Assembly (NCBI GenBank): GCA_900074885.1
Contig: FJUW01000012.1
Coordinates: forward strand, 806,001-870,000
Length of the DNA: 64,000 nt
DNA from: Rhynchosporium graminicola
Taxonomy: Eukaryota > Ascomycota > Leotiomycetes > Helotiales > Ploettnerulaceae
Reading direction: 5' to 3'
The notes below the pieces were generated by a model. The model ran no database searches, was not told the DNA's origin, and was given only the letters and a program-made list of their open reading frames with translations. The translations under genes were made by a program, and so were the position numbers. Positions 1 through 11,100 of the stretch are shown piece by piece (position 1 is the stretch's first letter; the number at the start of each line of letters is the position of its first letter).

Positions 1-572
1 TTCCCTGATGGAGTGAATGACCCACTGGCTCCCTTTTCTTCTCTTGTCCCCAACTGTCTCGCTAATCTATCGCGGTGTTGGGCGAGCTGTAACTGAGCGT
101 TCATAGCTGTACGAAGACGCTCTACCTCCTCATGCGATGTATTTTCCGGTATCTGGAAACCAGCATGTCGTCCCTCCGCATTGGCCTCTCTCTTGCTCCT
201 AACCTCGCTTCCTGGTGGTAATATAATTCCCCTCACCGACTGTACACCCTCCACGTATTCCTCTACTGGAGTATTCGAAGTTCCAGTTGGCTTCGTCTCC
301 CTACCACCGCCATCTGGGTGTGGTGGCGACTTGGCGCTCAAAGGTAGGTCCGCCATCAAGTCCCCAGGCTTAGGCGAAGCTGAACTCGAACTCGGTTTTA
401 TTATGCCATGCTTCGAAGATTTAGTTGCTGATTTTTCGCTGCTAGTACGTCGCGAGTTACTTGGACGACGAGAGTGCGAAGAGGATGGATTGTCCAGAGG
501 AGACCTTGGCTTCGAGGGTGGTGGCATGCCGTCGCCCTGGCCTCTGGAAACGCCCCTTGCAATCTCGTGGAT
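1..572 (-). CDS. Partial gene, unknown protein with Ser/Pro-rich tract and coiled coil (runs off left edge)
   Basis: The minus strand is open without a stop from about 572 down to the window edge and reads like protein. A low-complexity Ser/Pro/Arg/Lys stretch (about 572-260) leads into a short ordered segment with IILPPGSEVRSK (about 240-195), then a charged helix with EEVERLRTAMNAQLQLAQ (about 155-85) that should form a coiled coil. A good intron acceptor (TTACAG) lies just upstream at 573-578, so I take 572 as the start of an internal exon. The 5' exon is unresolved: candidate ATGs lie near 640-670, but no donor gives an unambiguous phase. I do not recognise the family and no catalytic motif is visible. 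The 3' end is outside the window. Confidence 0.55.
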   Translation of the reverse strand, partial: MHEIARGVSRGQGDGMPPPSKPRSPLDNPSSSHSRRPSNSRRTSSEKSATKSSKHGIIKPSSSSASPKPGDLMADLPLSAKSPPHPDGGGRETKPTGTSNTPVEEYVEGVQSVRGIILPPGSEVRSKREANAEGRHAGFQIPENTSHEEVERLRTAMNAQLQLAQHRDRLARQLGTREEKGASGSFTPSG

Positions 573-1984
573 CTGTAATTACTCCAACGTGAAGTATTAT
601 ATTTGTTGTAACCAGTGGCTTAGTTTCGGTACCTCGCTCGAACATGTGTCATGCTCCAGTATCTGTCATTCGAAGGAGGGGTAGAGTCTGGCCTTGAAAG
701 TTGTGGTATATTGGTCGACCTCAGTCAATAATGACGGGGCAGAGATGAGATGTTGGTAGGGTCGGTCAGGTCAAGTTTAGGTTTGGGTCTGGGTCTGGGT
801 CTGGGTGGCTACTGCTGGGTGAAAGCGGGATGACGACACAGATTGATCCTCTTTGAGACGATTATGAACTCAGGCAGGAAAGCGCTTTCACCTCTCGAAC
901 AACAAACACGACGACCAAATGCCAGAAGTAGCAGAGGAAATTCATTAACATAGGAAAGACAGACATAAGGACTGTCTTCTTTAGTACAAACGTGCCAGGC
1001 ACATCGTATTGAAAGGAGGAGATCAACTGTCAACCGGGGAGATTTACATATGAGAAGACAATACTTGTACTTGTAATCAGTCAAGCTTGCAGGCCGGCCG
1101 GCCACGCCAGGGACGGTAGGGCAGAGCAGGGCGGGCAGGAGAAAGCGAAATGATCTGGGGGATCGGAAGCCAGATTAAATAAAATATAAAGAAATGCATG
1201 GATGGAGGGAGTGACATCGAAGGCTGACTATTGCCTATGAGTGGGTAGGTGGCTGGTAGTACAGAGTTGAGTATAATACAGGTATTGATTGGTATTATGA
1301 GAGGTTCAGTCAGCAGCGATCGGATGTAACGATGTATTTGTATCATGTAGGTTTGTAGGGAGATGCCCTGTAAATGGACATAGTACGATATTGTACCACG
1401 ATAGTACGTGAAGGATTTGCTGGCGGGTGGGCGGGCATTCAACCTTTCTTTCTACGTTGATCATATCTGCATGCATTAATTGTAGCAAGAGCACATGAAC
1501 AAAGTCCGAGCTGTTCTCCTCTCCGGGCCCAGATCAAGTTTGCATCTTGCGCGTCCCTTAGCTCTGAAAGTACGGAGTCTACTGGTCGTGAGATCAACGC
1601 AGTATCGAAGGATGTTTTTATGAGTCAATCGAAATTTCTCTCGACCTAACTACCCATGTAGATACTGAGGTAGGAGGTAGGGATCTCTTCTTTGCTTGGA
1701 CTGGTCTTCTTATAAGACGTATATGTCCGATTAAGCATGCGACACATCTTTCTTTACCAGACACTCATTTAATATGCGAAAGGATATTTACACCTCAATG
1801 TAGAATACTGTAGGTCAGTGGTAGGTAGGTAGAAACGCTTGAAGTTAGTAGTAACGCTCTCGTCCCCCCCCTGTGCCCGCCTAAATTAGGACCCGTCACA
1901 TACTAAGTATTAGAAAGTCTGGTGACTTGATAAGAGCCCGTACAGTAAGCAACGGTCCACCCTGCAATGCTTGCGAAATGATAA
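573..1984. other. Intergenic, no gene recognised
   Basis: This stretch contains only short open frames without family resemblance. A small GGTCTG-type tandem repeat lies at about 784-808. It probably includes the promoter and leader of the minus-strand gene that leaves the left edge. The right end abuts the transposon relic. Confidence 0.6.
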
Positions 1985-1992
1985 ATGAAAAA

Positions 1993-2041
1993 GGCCACAG
2001 CTAAATCGACATACGTGAATAGCTAAATCGACATACGCTAA
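1993..2041 (+). repeat. Left terminal inverted repeat of the transposon relic
   Basis: This is a 49-bp sequence identical to the reverse complement of 2975-3023. Within it the 17-mer AGCTAAATCGACATACG occurs twice, separated by TGAAT, giving a tandem subterminal motif that could be a pair of transposase-binding sites. Confidence 0.9.
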
Positions 2042-2385
2042 CTAGGCGAGCTGAATATGAAGAGTGCATTTATCACTACCAAGATTTGTATGCATAACTA
2101 TGTATACTGCATAATAGCTACCCCTCTCTATGCTAAATTATCAAAATCATCTTTAAACTCCGTATCTTAGGTATATACCTCTACCCCTCTAATTATATCT
2201 TTCTTAATCAAAGCTTCACTAGCTATAGTAGTATCTTCTATACTATCTACGTGATAGATTGATAATATACTATGTATATACCCTCTCTCCTTCCGTGTAC
2301 CGGGTTCATAGCTATCTTGATACCCGCCCTCAAGCCTCTATATAGCTATTACAGTCGATAATACGCTATTTTATACTACAGGAGG

Positions 2386-2841
2386 CTACTCAAGTAATAA
2401 AGGGGCAGAGCTAGAGGGGATTTCAAATAACGAGGGGTCCCGGCGTGTATTTGAAGGTGCTACCCTACCTCCAAGAGCACCCTTCGGAGCACCCTTCGGT
2501 CTGCCTTTACCTCTGACCTTCAAAGGATTTAATAGAGGAAGGGGAGCTAGGGGAGCTGAATTCACTGATTCAGGCCTGTCGTAGTACCAGTGGTGATGAA
2601 TATCGCTCAGAAGGACACTGCCACTTTGCTGCCGCTTCCAGAGTATATAGTAGCATGGTAGTCTAAAGGCCTGCTGTATAGTACATATATAGCTATTCGG
2701 TGGGGGCCCTCTAGAGGGAAGTTTGCTAGCTTCTTGTACGATTTTCTGGAGAGCCCGGGTATGAACATATGGAAGAATTGCAGCCAGAATAGTAGTAGAG
2801 TATATAGGTGGTAGCAGTAGAACGACTCCGAATAACCTCAA
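2386..2841 (-). pseudogene. Degenerate transposase C-terminal remnant inside the TIR element
   Basis: The minus-strand frame has no ATG: its first codon is TTG and a stop codon lies immediately upstream, so it is not an intact gene. It contains a segment with CTIQQAFRLPCYYIL followed about 20 residues later by DIHHHWYYDRP, then a basic GRPKG-type tail and TRRDPSLFE. This order (a Cys...LPC segment like the SWIM zinc finger, an H-rich HW motif, a basic GRP tail, TRR.PS.FE) is what I remember of C-termini of fungal Mutator-like transposases. The expected final His of the zinc motif appears replaced by Tyr. The catalytic domain is absent. The assignment is by recollection of family features, not alignment. 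Confidence 0.5.
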
Positions 2842-2974
2842 TTACAATTCATAGCCTCAGGGGTAATCAGGAAATTATGAATATTATCGTCCTGCATAAA
2901 TGGCCCTTGCCCTCTAGTACAAATTTGTATAGGAGGGCGTGTCCCCTAGATGCACACGCCAAGTTACTAGAATT

Positions 2975-3023
2975 TTAGCGTATGTCGATTTAGCTATTCA
3001 CGTATGTCGATTTAGCTGTGGCC
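2975..3023 (-). repeat. Right terminal inverted repeat of the transposon relic
   Basis: This is the perfect inverted copy of 1993-2041, including the duplicated 17-mer. It is followed directly by the target-site duplication ATGAAAAA at 3024-3031. Confidence 0.9.
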
Positions 3024-3270
3024 ATGAAAAAAGGTATTTGTACCGTCCTGTAGACAATATCTACTTGTAACTAACTCATGAAAGAATTCCAGCTACTACG
3101 AGTACTAACATCTGAGTTATTCCAGAACTGGACTGGCAAAGGGACAGCCAGGGGACTCCAGGACTCCAGGACCCCTAGAAAGCTAAAAGTGCAACGGGCG
3201 ACTCGGTACTTAGTACGGAGTACTGGCTTGTTTTCCGACGATGGCAATGGCACCTCTGCGAATCCGGCGC

Positions 3271-3315
3271 ATGGCATGGCATGGCATGGCGTGGTATGGC
3301 ATGGCATAGCATGGG
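3271..3315 (+). repeat. ATGGC pentanucleotide microsatellite
   Basis: About eight consecutive units of ATGGC, with single-base variants (GTGGT, ATAGC) toward the right end. It spuriously opens reading frames on both strands. Confidence 0.85.
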
Positions 3316-3372
3316 CTCTTCTGCATACCTTCGAGTATAGGAAACGCTCGGGAGATATACTGTATATACTGT

Positions 3373-3408
3373 ACCCAGGTCCCAGATCCCAGATCCCAGG
3401 TCCCAGGT
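3373..3408 (+). repeat. Octamer tandem repeat (CCCAGRTC)
   Basis: About four and a half copies of an 8-bp unit alternating CCCAGGTC and CCCAGATC. Confidence 0.8.
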
Positions 3409-4713
3409 AGACCAGGAAGCTTGATCTTGTGCCGTCCAAGGCGCGCGGGCGTGTAGCGCCATGCCATACAAGTCGACCTAGGCCTACAACCATCCCCCCC
3501 CGTTAGAGTATCTGCCATATATCATCATCTGCTGGGAAAGGCATTTCACGACTCACGACCTCCAATTTGCAATGTCCAAACTAAAAAAAAATTAAAAAAA
3601 GGAAATATTACGAAGTGAGACAAGCACGACCCCTGACCGTTATGACGCAGGTGGCGCTCTGACGTATAGTACAGTATCCACCCGGCAATGACGCTGCCCC
3701 ACGCCATGCTCGTCACCTAGGTGGGTTATCACAGATCCGTATCCACCAATCAAATCAGTACTGTCAATTTCCTAAGGCTGCAGCCAGCTCATTTCTACCA
3801 CAAGGAAAGCATCTTTAGCGATATGAGTGAGTGAGTGAGGAAGGAGATTGAGCTTCGGAGTTTTCAATAATTACAAGACTACAGGTAGGTCACACTACTA
3901 ACTCAAGCAAGTGAAATTGTCTCAAACCCAAGGCGCATCCGAAGCACTAAAGTGCTCATCGGAGGTTGAGGATCACGGATCCCATCAGCCTTCCTCGGGA
4001 CCCTTGCTGACATGCAACATGTAAGAATTCGGAGCTTTTTTCTTTTTCCAATGTGTGAAAAGAAGAGGCAAGAAGACCCCGACACTGCGTCACTGTAGCC
4101 CTGAATCGCCGAAGCTCAGAAAGATGTAGGCAAATATAACTAGGTGGGTAGGTGCCTACCTACTCATAGTTGATACTCAAATTCCAAGCGAATATAGAAG
4201 GCAACCTTGCTCTAGGATATCAAAGAAGAACGAGCGAGTCCTTGCGAAGATACCTACACTTTACTATTCACTTTTAAATGCAGGAATCATCTAGATATAT
4301 CAAGAATCAACGACCAGCCATGAGACTTTCCAGAGATAGCGGAATTCACAGCATCTTATGCAAGCCACTTACTTGTGTATGAATAGGTACCTACTACAAG
4401 AACGGTACTTCCACCCTAAATTTCACCTCCATCCCTGTTTCCCAGATCGCGGTATAGCGAGCCTTAAAATGCTCGTCGTTAAACTGTATTCGCCTAAAAG
4501 GTACGAAACTCTGCGACAGCAAAGGCCGTACCTAGACCCTAGGAACTCCATCTTCTCAATTGCAACGAGATTCCCAGAGATACTATACAAGTAAAGCAGC
4601 GGAGATCCCGCAACTCAATTGAAGGTACAAATACCCAGGACGTCTAACCACACATCTACGTTTCTCCTCCCTCTCATTCCAAAGCCCATCTTTAACAAAA
4701 CAACCTAGCGATC

Positions 4714-4738
4714 AAGAAGAAGAAGAAGAAGAAGAAGG
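4714..4738 (+). repeat. AAG triplet microsatellite
   Basis: About eight AAG/GAA triplets in a row within non-coding DNA. Confidence 0.85.
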
Positions 4739-5641
4739 GATCACTAATGAGAGCAATACAGTAATCTAATTCATGTCATGCACACGAAAATGCCACGAAA
4801 TGCCACGAAATGAAACGAAACGATGCCAGGATTCCACTTCAGCTAATCGCTCCAACGGACCCAAGAGCAGATTCCAAGAGTTCCAACCCAGTGAATGGTC
4901 CAAAGTCCCGAAATCGCCAGAGTACTTCATACCTTAACTAGACAAGAAAATAGTCAGCCTCGCAGGAGTCGGATACGTTTTCGTGATGACCATGGTAGAG
5001 AGTGGTGCTATGCTGTCCTTCTGGTTCGAAATTCGTTGCGAACTGTGCTTGTTGCATTACCTGGCTGTCCAATAACCTCTGCTCTGCTCTGTTCTCGTAG
5101 GTTTTTTTTCTTCAGAGGAGGTGTAAGGTCTTAGCTTTCATTCCTGCCTTTAGCCTAGACGAGGCTGAGGGGAGCTGCCTCATGTGCTCTCTGCATATCC
5201 CTGTTCGTATATGCCTCTACTCCGCACAAGTCCGTAAGCCAGATATATCTGTGTACGGAGATCCTCATTCATATCACACATATGTTTGGCTTCTTGACCT
5301 GTAGGCTGTTTAGAGGTGCGTAGGGAACCTGCGTTTCCGAAAACAAGGACGTTGGAAACGATGTGAAGTGACCAAATGTTGAATATGTTTTGAATATCTC
5401 CGCGGCCGAGAAAAGATAGAGCTCGCTCTATAAACACTTCACCCCCACGCAATCAAGCTAAATACGGACATTACGCCAATAACCCAGGACAAGTTCTGTC
5501 CAGTCCTCATTCCCGTTCCATACCAAACCGAATTCCCTTTAGTTTGTCACCATATGCCAACTAATCCATAAAGCTACAACAAACAGTTAAACCCTCTTCC
5601 AACGTCCCAAACGCCCGTCCCAGAAGCCCCCGTCCCCCAGA

Positions 5642-7630
5642 CTAAACGATCCAAACCCCAGGATCGCGTTCCAAGAACACCTTATGAATCTTCCTACTAA
5701 TAGCCGGCCCAATTCTTTTGTCCGAAAACGCACCATCCTTATTCGTCGATTTCCTACAATCCTCCAGCGCCAGCGGTCCCTGATCTTCAAGAACTTTCAC
5801 CAGTTCAGGAAGGGTAGGGAATTCGGCTACGATGCCGTAGGCGATGGGTGCTGTGACGCGGAAAATTTCTTGCAGCATACGCACGTAGGTGTCTGCTGCG
5901 TCGGTGCCGGTTTTGACTTGCCCGGAGTCCATGCAGAAATTGGTGTCAAGGGAGGCTTTTTGTGATCTGGTGGGTAGTGTTAGTTTGGAAACTGGTGACT
6001 TGGGAGGTATGAAGGGATCTTACTTATATGGTATGGATGATATGTGCTGCGTGAAATTCAGAATCCACTCAGCAGTCTCAACCGGAGCATTGGTGTGATG
6101 AATAAACGCATTATGATTGACCTGCAATCTCAACAGTGCATCTTCGATCAGATCCTCGTTCACGTAATCTGCATCCTTCTTCTTCCTCTTTCTCTGGCTC
6201 GCTGTAGGAAATTCTTGATTATGGCTGCGGACTGCAGCGGTATATTGTCTGTTCAGCAGGACTTTATTCTTTCTCATCCAAGCCATGAATCCTTCGACCA
6301 AGTAAATGACCTCGCATGGCTCGAATTGGGCTTTCAGTCTCAAGGTGTAGGCATCTAGATCGCTGCCTTCTGCGCCTGTGATGAGATCGACTAGCACTTG
6401 AGCATTGAGCAAACACATAATATGCTTTTCCTTTTTGATTTTAAGTGGCGTGGGTTCCCAGTGGCCAGCTTCTTCGTTGTAAGTAGCCGTCACTTTCCTC
6501 CTCCACTTGATAACCGGCAATTCGCTTTCCCAGTTCTGATGCTCGACCTCGTGCTGGCCGAGCATCTTGATGGCCTGTTCCAAAAGAATGGAGTCCAAAC
6601 AAGAAGGTAAATCAATGATCATTTCTGGAGTTGAGATCTTCTTATCAGTTTTCAACGTATTGACTTTAGCCAGTTCCGTAACCAGTTTCTTTTCATATAA
6701 CTTTTTTTCCTTCTCCCGTAGTTTCTCCTCCTTCTCAGCTTCCTTCGCTGCCGCTTTTTCCTTGGATTTTTCGGTCTTCTCCCTCACTTTTTCAAGCTTC
6801 TCCTTTGCTACTTTATCTTTCGCCTTGTCCGCGTTGTACTTGTCAAGCGCTTTCTGTGAGCTCGTTGATTTGGATGTTGGCTTTAACATTGGCTTCGACG
6901 TTGACTTGTAAACCTTTGGGAGCGAAGCAAGATCCGGCAAATCTTCATCTTCATCATCTTCACCCGACTCCGCAAGATCATCAAGACCATTAAAATCCCA
7001 AGTCGGTTCCTGGCCAGTTCTCGTCTTCGCTACACCCTTCTCAGCGCCCAACTCAACATCCTCAACTAAACCATCTTTCCGACTCTTGTCATGTTTCTCC
7101 TTCCGTCTCCTTACCGCCTCAGCAACATGATCCGGAGAGCTCGTAAAAGTGATATGATCAACCGGTGCCGAACCCGTCGTTTTCGTTCTCTTGAACTTCC
7201 CAAAAGATCGACTTGCAGGCTTCGGCGAGACCGAGACTCGTCGCTTTCTGGCAGGCGGAAGGGGAGGATCTGATGCGAATGGATCATCGTCGTATTTTAC
7301 GGCACTGGAGTCGAAGTTTACTGTGCTGTCAAAATCGTCTGAATGGAAGAGGAATTCGTTTTGGGGCCTTGCGACGGCCGAGGGTAGGTCGGTTGTCGCG
7401 GGCTTTGCCACTGTCATAAATGTTGCGGACTTCGAGGTTGAGATAGCTGAGACTAGATTGTTCGATGCCAATTTCACCGGCGGAGGAAGTTCATCGTCGG
7501 AAGATAGGACGGTGACATAATCCTCAGCTATCTTCTTTGAAGCTGGCGCATGTCTCGATACGACTGGACACGGGGGCGGCGGAGGCTGATCGGGTGAAGA
7601 GAGTATGTCAATGACAACACGACCAGACAT
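5642..7630 (-). CDS. eme1: Crossover junction endonuclease EME1/Mms4, ERCC4-like subunit
   Basis: This is the non-catalytic partner of Mus81 in the structure-selective nuclease that cuts branched recombination and stalled-fork intermediates in the nucleus. Two exons: 7630-6024 and 5966-5642, with a 57-bp intron (GTAAGA donor, CAG acceptor), giving 643 residues. The N-terminal half is disordered and charged, with an SSDDE-type acidic motif near residue 45 and a Lys/Glu-rich coiled coil at about 260-330. The ERCC4-like domain begins near residue 350 (MIIDLPSCLDS). The second exon carries the strongly conserved segment NFCMDSGQVKTGTDAADTYVRML and the terminal DKRIGPAISRKIHKVF helix-hairpin-helix. 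The GDxxxERK catalytic triad of Mus81 is absent, as expected for Eme1. The ATG at 7630 is the first in frame. Identity is strong on the C-terminal half; the N-terminal half would not identify it alone. Confidence 0.88.
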
Positions 7631-8136
7631 TTTAAGGGCTATTTAAACAGCCAATGGCAGCAGTGAGAAATAAGCAAATAGAATTCGGTTTTCTGTACTC
7701 GTTGACAGTGGGATGGTAAGTCAACACGAAGGTCGCAATTGCACAGCCCATTCCGGTCGCGTACGTCTCGCGTTTCTCTAGAGCCCGCTAACACATGACA
7801 TTTGCCAAGCCTTCTTCGCAAAATCACAGAACCACCATCTACATCTGTAGATCGTTAACTACATTATTTGTTTCCCATGATCTCTATAACTTTGGTCACC
7901 GATTCACATGTCAGCGTCAGAATCCTACATTCCGTCGTAAAAATATATACAGCTCTTGAGAGCGAAAGTTTATAGGTATCTAATAAGACCAACTCCAAGC
8001 TCGTGAACACCTATACCATGCAAGAAGGGTATGCGCATACCCAAACGATCCCGCGCCGATTGAAAACGTATAATCATAATCAGAAGCATGAAATGCAGGG
8101 ATAGTGAATACCCTCCGCCCGACCGTAAAACCTCGC
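7631..8136. other. Intergenic between EME1 5' end and KCS1-like 3' end
   Basis: About 500 bp of non-coding sequence serving as EME1 promoter and KCS1-like terminator. No further gene is seen. Confidence 0.6.
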
Positions 8137-11100
8137 TTAGTAGCTAACATTACCTTCATCAATCTCGACCCCAGCCGGACTCTCCACGCCATTCTCTCCA
8201 TCTTGACTACTCGACGATATCCCCATCTCGGCGCGTATCTCCTCTTGAATCGCTAAAAAGTACTTCCTCAAACTCCTCAGTCCTCGTAAGAAGCCATTGT
8301 CTGGCGAATCTGGATGCATGGGTGGACAAGGACGATCCTGAAAGCGGGTGTCCTCCCGGGTAACACAGTTGGCAAAGTCTGCGATCTTGAAGTCAATATC
8401 CTTGATCTTCTTACGCACAACAACTTCGGTCGCAGCATTGTCCCTCTCGTCAATTTCCTCGGTGTTGCCATCGTAGAACATGAGTAGACTGGCTGCATAG
8501 AATCGATATCCTGCAAGGCTCCGAATGATCACTTCTAGTTTCGAGAGCTTGACCAAGATGGGCGGGATGTGACGCAATACGCTGGAATAGTCGATTCCAT
8601 CATACAAGAATCTTTTGAGTGCATTCTGAAATTCCGGACCGACTTTGAGATCGCGACCGAAGTACTTATCTTGGAAGATGTAACTTTGACTCTTGACATC
8701 CCACACTTGGAGCCCGCAGACTCTCACTCCGAGCTCCCTCGAAGTTGTAGCTTCGCATTTGCGACGCTGAGACAGCTGTTTCTTGGCGTTGGCTTCAACA
8801 CCATATTGACGAGTGCCCATTTTGAGGTCCATGATGCAGGGTCGCTTCATTCCAGCGGTCAAATCTTCAAGGAGTAAGAAATACTCAATGCGCGATCCGG
8901 GTTGAGCTCGAGCCTCCTTGGGGTTTACCGGGCGAATCATATTGAGCGATTTCGGTGGTTCTTCTGGAGCAGCTGGTAAGCTGTTCCCAGTGGTAGACTC
9001 CGAAATGTCGGGCGATTGTAGCGCAGACGCCTTCCTTGATTTGCCTGCGGGCAGGCTTTGGTTATCCACCTTTGGTCTGGTCGGTAAATTCTTAAATTTG
9101 ATAGGCTCAGTATCCATCAAGAAGACATCTTCCTCAACATCGCCCTTATAACCAGCATCATCTGCCTCCTCAAAGTACTTGAGGTTGCCACGGTCATCGG
9201 CTACTTCCGAAGGCTTGCGACGTAGACCACCACTGGAGTATCGTCTTGGACGTTTGCCACCACGACTTCTTTCAGAATAAGGAGTTTCATACTCTGGCGC
9301 ACTCGACCCAGACTTTTCGTCGAATTCCGCATCGGCCTCTTCCAATCCCGCGCTTTGCGCTACGGCAGACACGATTTCTGTGAGTGATTCCAAAGCTACT
9401 TGCCGTTCGGCAGCAGCTCTCATTGCTTTCTTACGAATAGATTCTTCGGCTGGTTGCGCAGAAGCGCTTTGGGTTTGCTGAGCAGTCTTCAGGCTAGACT
9501 CGGAATTTGCATTACGTAAAGTAGACCCCTTGCGATTGGACAAAGAGCGATTCCGGGAAGCAGGTTTCTGGTGAGATTGAACGACAAGAGGCAGACCCCA
9601 AAACGCGTCGGTGAAGACCTCATTTCGCAAATCCTTATTCACCGTGGTTGCGCCCCAGCTGTGAGCGGGCTTCTCATAAAGCTTAGGCCGAATAGCATCA
9701 TCACCTTCGGCAGTTTGAGACTGCTGCTGAATGTGGCTGGGAACTGACGCTGTCGATGTGGTGTCGCTTGAGGACCGAAAGTGATAATCAGAATACAGTG
9801 AACGAGGCTTTAAGAAACTTGATGGAAGGATGTGTCTATTGTCCGCAACCGTTACGGTTGGTATTGGCTCAGAAGATGAACTGATCGATTGGCTGATGAC
9901 TCTCTTTTCTTCTTGGCCATTGGCTGGTGTATGATCCTTACTGTGGGTTGCGGTAGCAATTTTGCCAATGTCGTCTCCGGCAACAGCTGTTTGAGTCGGG
10001 TCCTGACGCCCCTTCGATGGGTCTTCGTCATTCTTTTTAACCGTCTTCCGTCGACTTTGTTTCTCGAAGGTAACGTTCAGAACACCAATATATCTGTAGG
10101 CAAAACGAAAGCACTTCGTTAGCAATGATGAATTCCCCGCAATCATAGGATAGATGTATGGTGTCTTTGTAAGCCTCAGCTTCAGAGCCCGGATGGGTCA
10201 GAAGGAGAATGAAATATACATACCTTGGGAGAAATTTTAGTAGTTCAGGGTGATGTTGCTCAACTGTTTCATAGAACTTGTTTTCGCTATTGTTCAGCTG
10301 CTTACAGACCGCGCGTTTGGAAAACCTCCACATGGTAGTGTGCCCACCGACTTGGTGACGATAAGGTATAAGCTCGATAGTTTCTAGAGGTTGCTTTGGC
10401 TTCTGTTGATGATCATGAAGGCCATGACTACTCGCTGGGGGAATGTGAACATTTGGTTTCAAGGATCCTGTGGGAGTTACATCAAGGTCATCATCAGTAA
10501 TGAAAGACTCTTCCCCCAATGTCGTATACCCTCCGTCATCTTGAGAATCACGATCCGCATCAGCAGGTTCTGCCGTACCAATCGAAGTCACATCGAGCTC
10601 GGAAGGGGGTTTCGGTAGATTTGTGACAGAGGGTGATGCTTGTGGGCGTATTTCAGCTTCCTGATCTAGGTACTTCTCTTCCACGACATGTGAAGGAACA
10701 GCATGCTCCTCTAACCATTGCGGGTCCGAACCTTTTCGCTCTCGCTCTTGACCATGCTCAACATCCCTAAGATCTTCGCCCCTCTGGCGCTCAGGTGATT
10801 CATGAGGAGTTTTATGAGGCACAAACAAAGCAGAAGAGATCTGCTCCTCTCCTGAGTCATCCTCATCGTCTGCACACTTAATATGCGACAATTCTGCCGC
10901 TCCCACATATGCCTCGGGGTCCTCAACAGCCTCTATGATGAACGAACCTCCACCTGCAATTTCTGACTTCCTGGATATAGACTGTGGTCGTTCGGAAGCT
11001 GTCACGGGAATGCTTCGCGAAAACGATGATCCTTTGGTCGCGCCGGGAGTCAGGTTGTGCTTATTACGAATATCTGCAAGTAGTTGAGCTGGCATTTCCT

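Larger units (their letters stand above)
1993..3023. mobile_element. Non-autonomous DNA transposon relic (Mutator-like, tentatively) with 49-bp TIRs
   Basis: The two ends, 1993-2041 and 2975-3023, are perfect 49-bp inverted repeats beginning GGCCACAGCTAAATCGAC. The element is flanked on both sides by the same 8 bases, ATGAAAAA (1985-1992 and 3024-3031), a clear target-site duplication. Total length is 1,031 bp, too short for a full transposase gene. The interior is rich in TpA, as expected of an old or RIP-affected copy, and carries one degenerate frame on the minus strand (2386-2841) that resembles the C-terminal end of a fungal Mutator-like transposase. An 8-bp duplication also fits hAT elements, but a long TIR plus the transposase remnant favours a Mutator-like origin. 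The copy was probably mobilised in trans. Confidence 0.85.
3032..5641. other. Intergenic with simple repeats, no gene recognised
   Basis: I see no gene in this 2.6-kb stretch; the small open frames have no family features. Local repeats are an ATGGC pentamer array (3271-3315), a CCCAGATC-type octamer array (3373-3408) and an AAG/GAA triplet run (4714-4738). The last part holds the 3' flank of EME1. Confidence 0.55.

Noticed and set aside
1993..3023. hAT superfamily assignment for the transposon
   Set aside because: The 8-bp duplication fits hAT, but hAT inverted repeats are usually much shorter than 49 bp and the internal remnant looks Mutator-like. Not fully excluded.
5001..5060. tRNA-like B box (GGTTCGAA) near 5023
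   Set aside because: The flanking bases do not pair into a T-arm stem and no A box or acceptor stem is evident.
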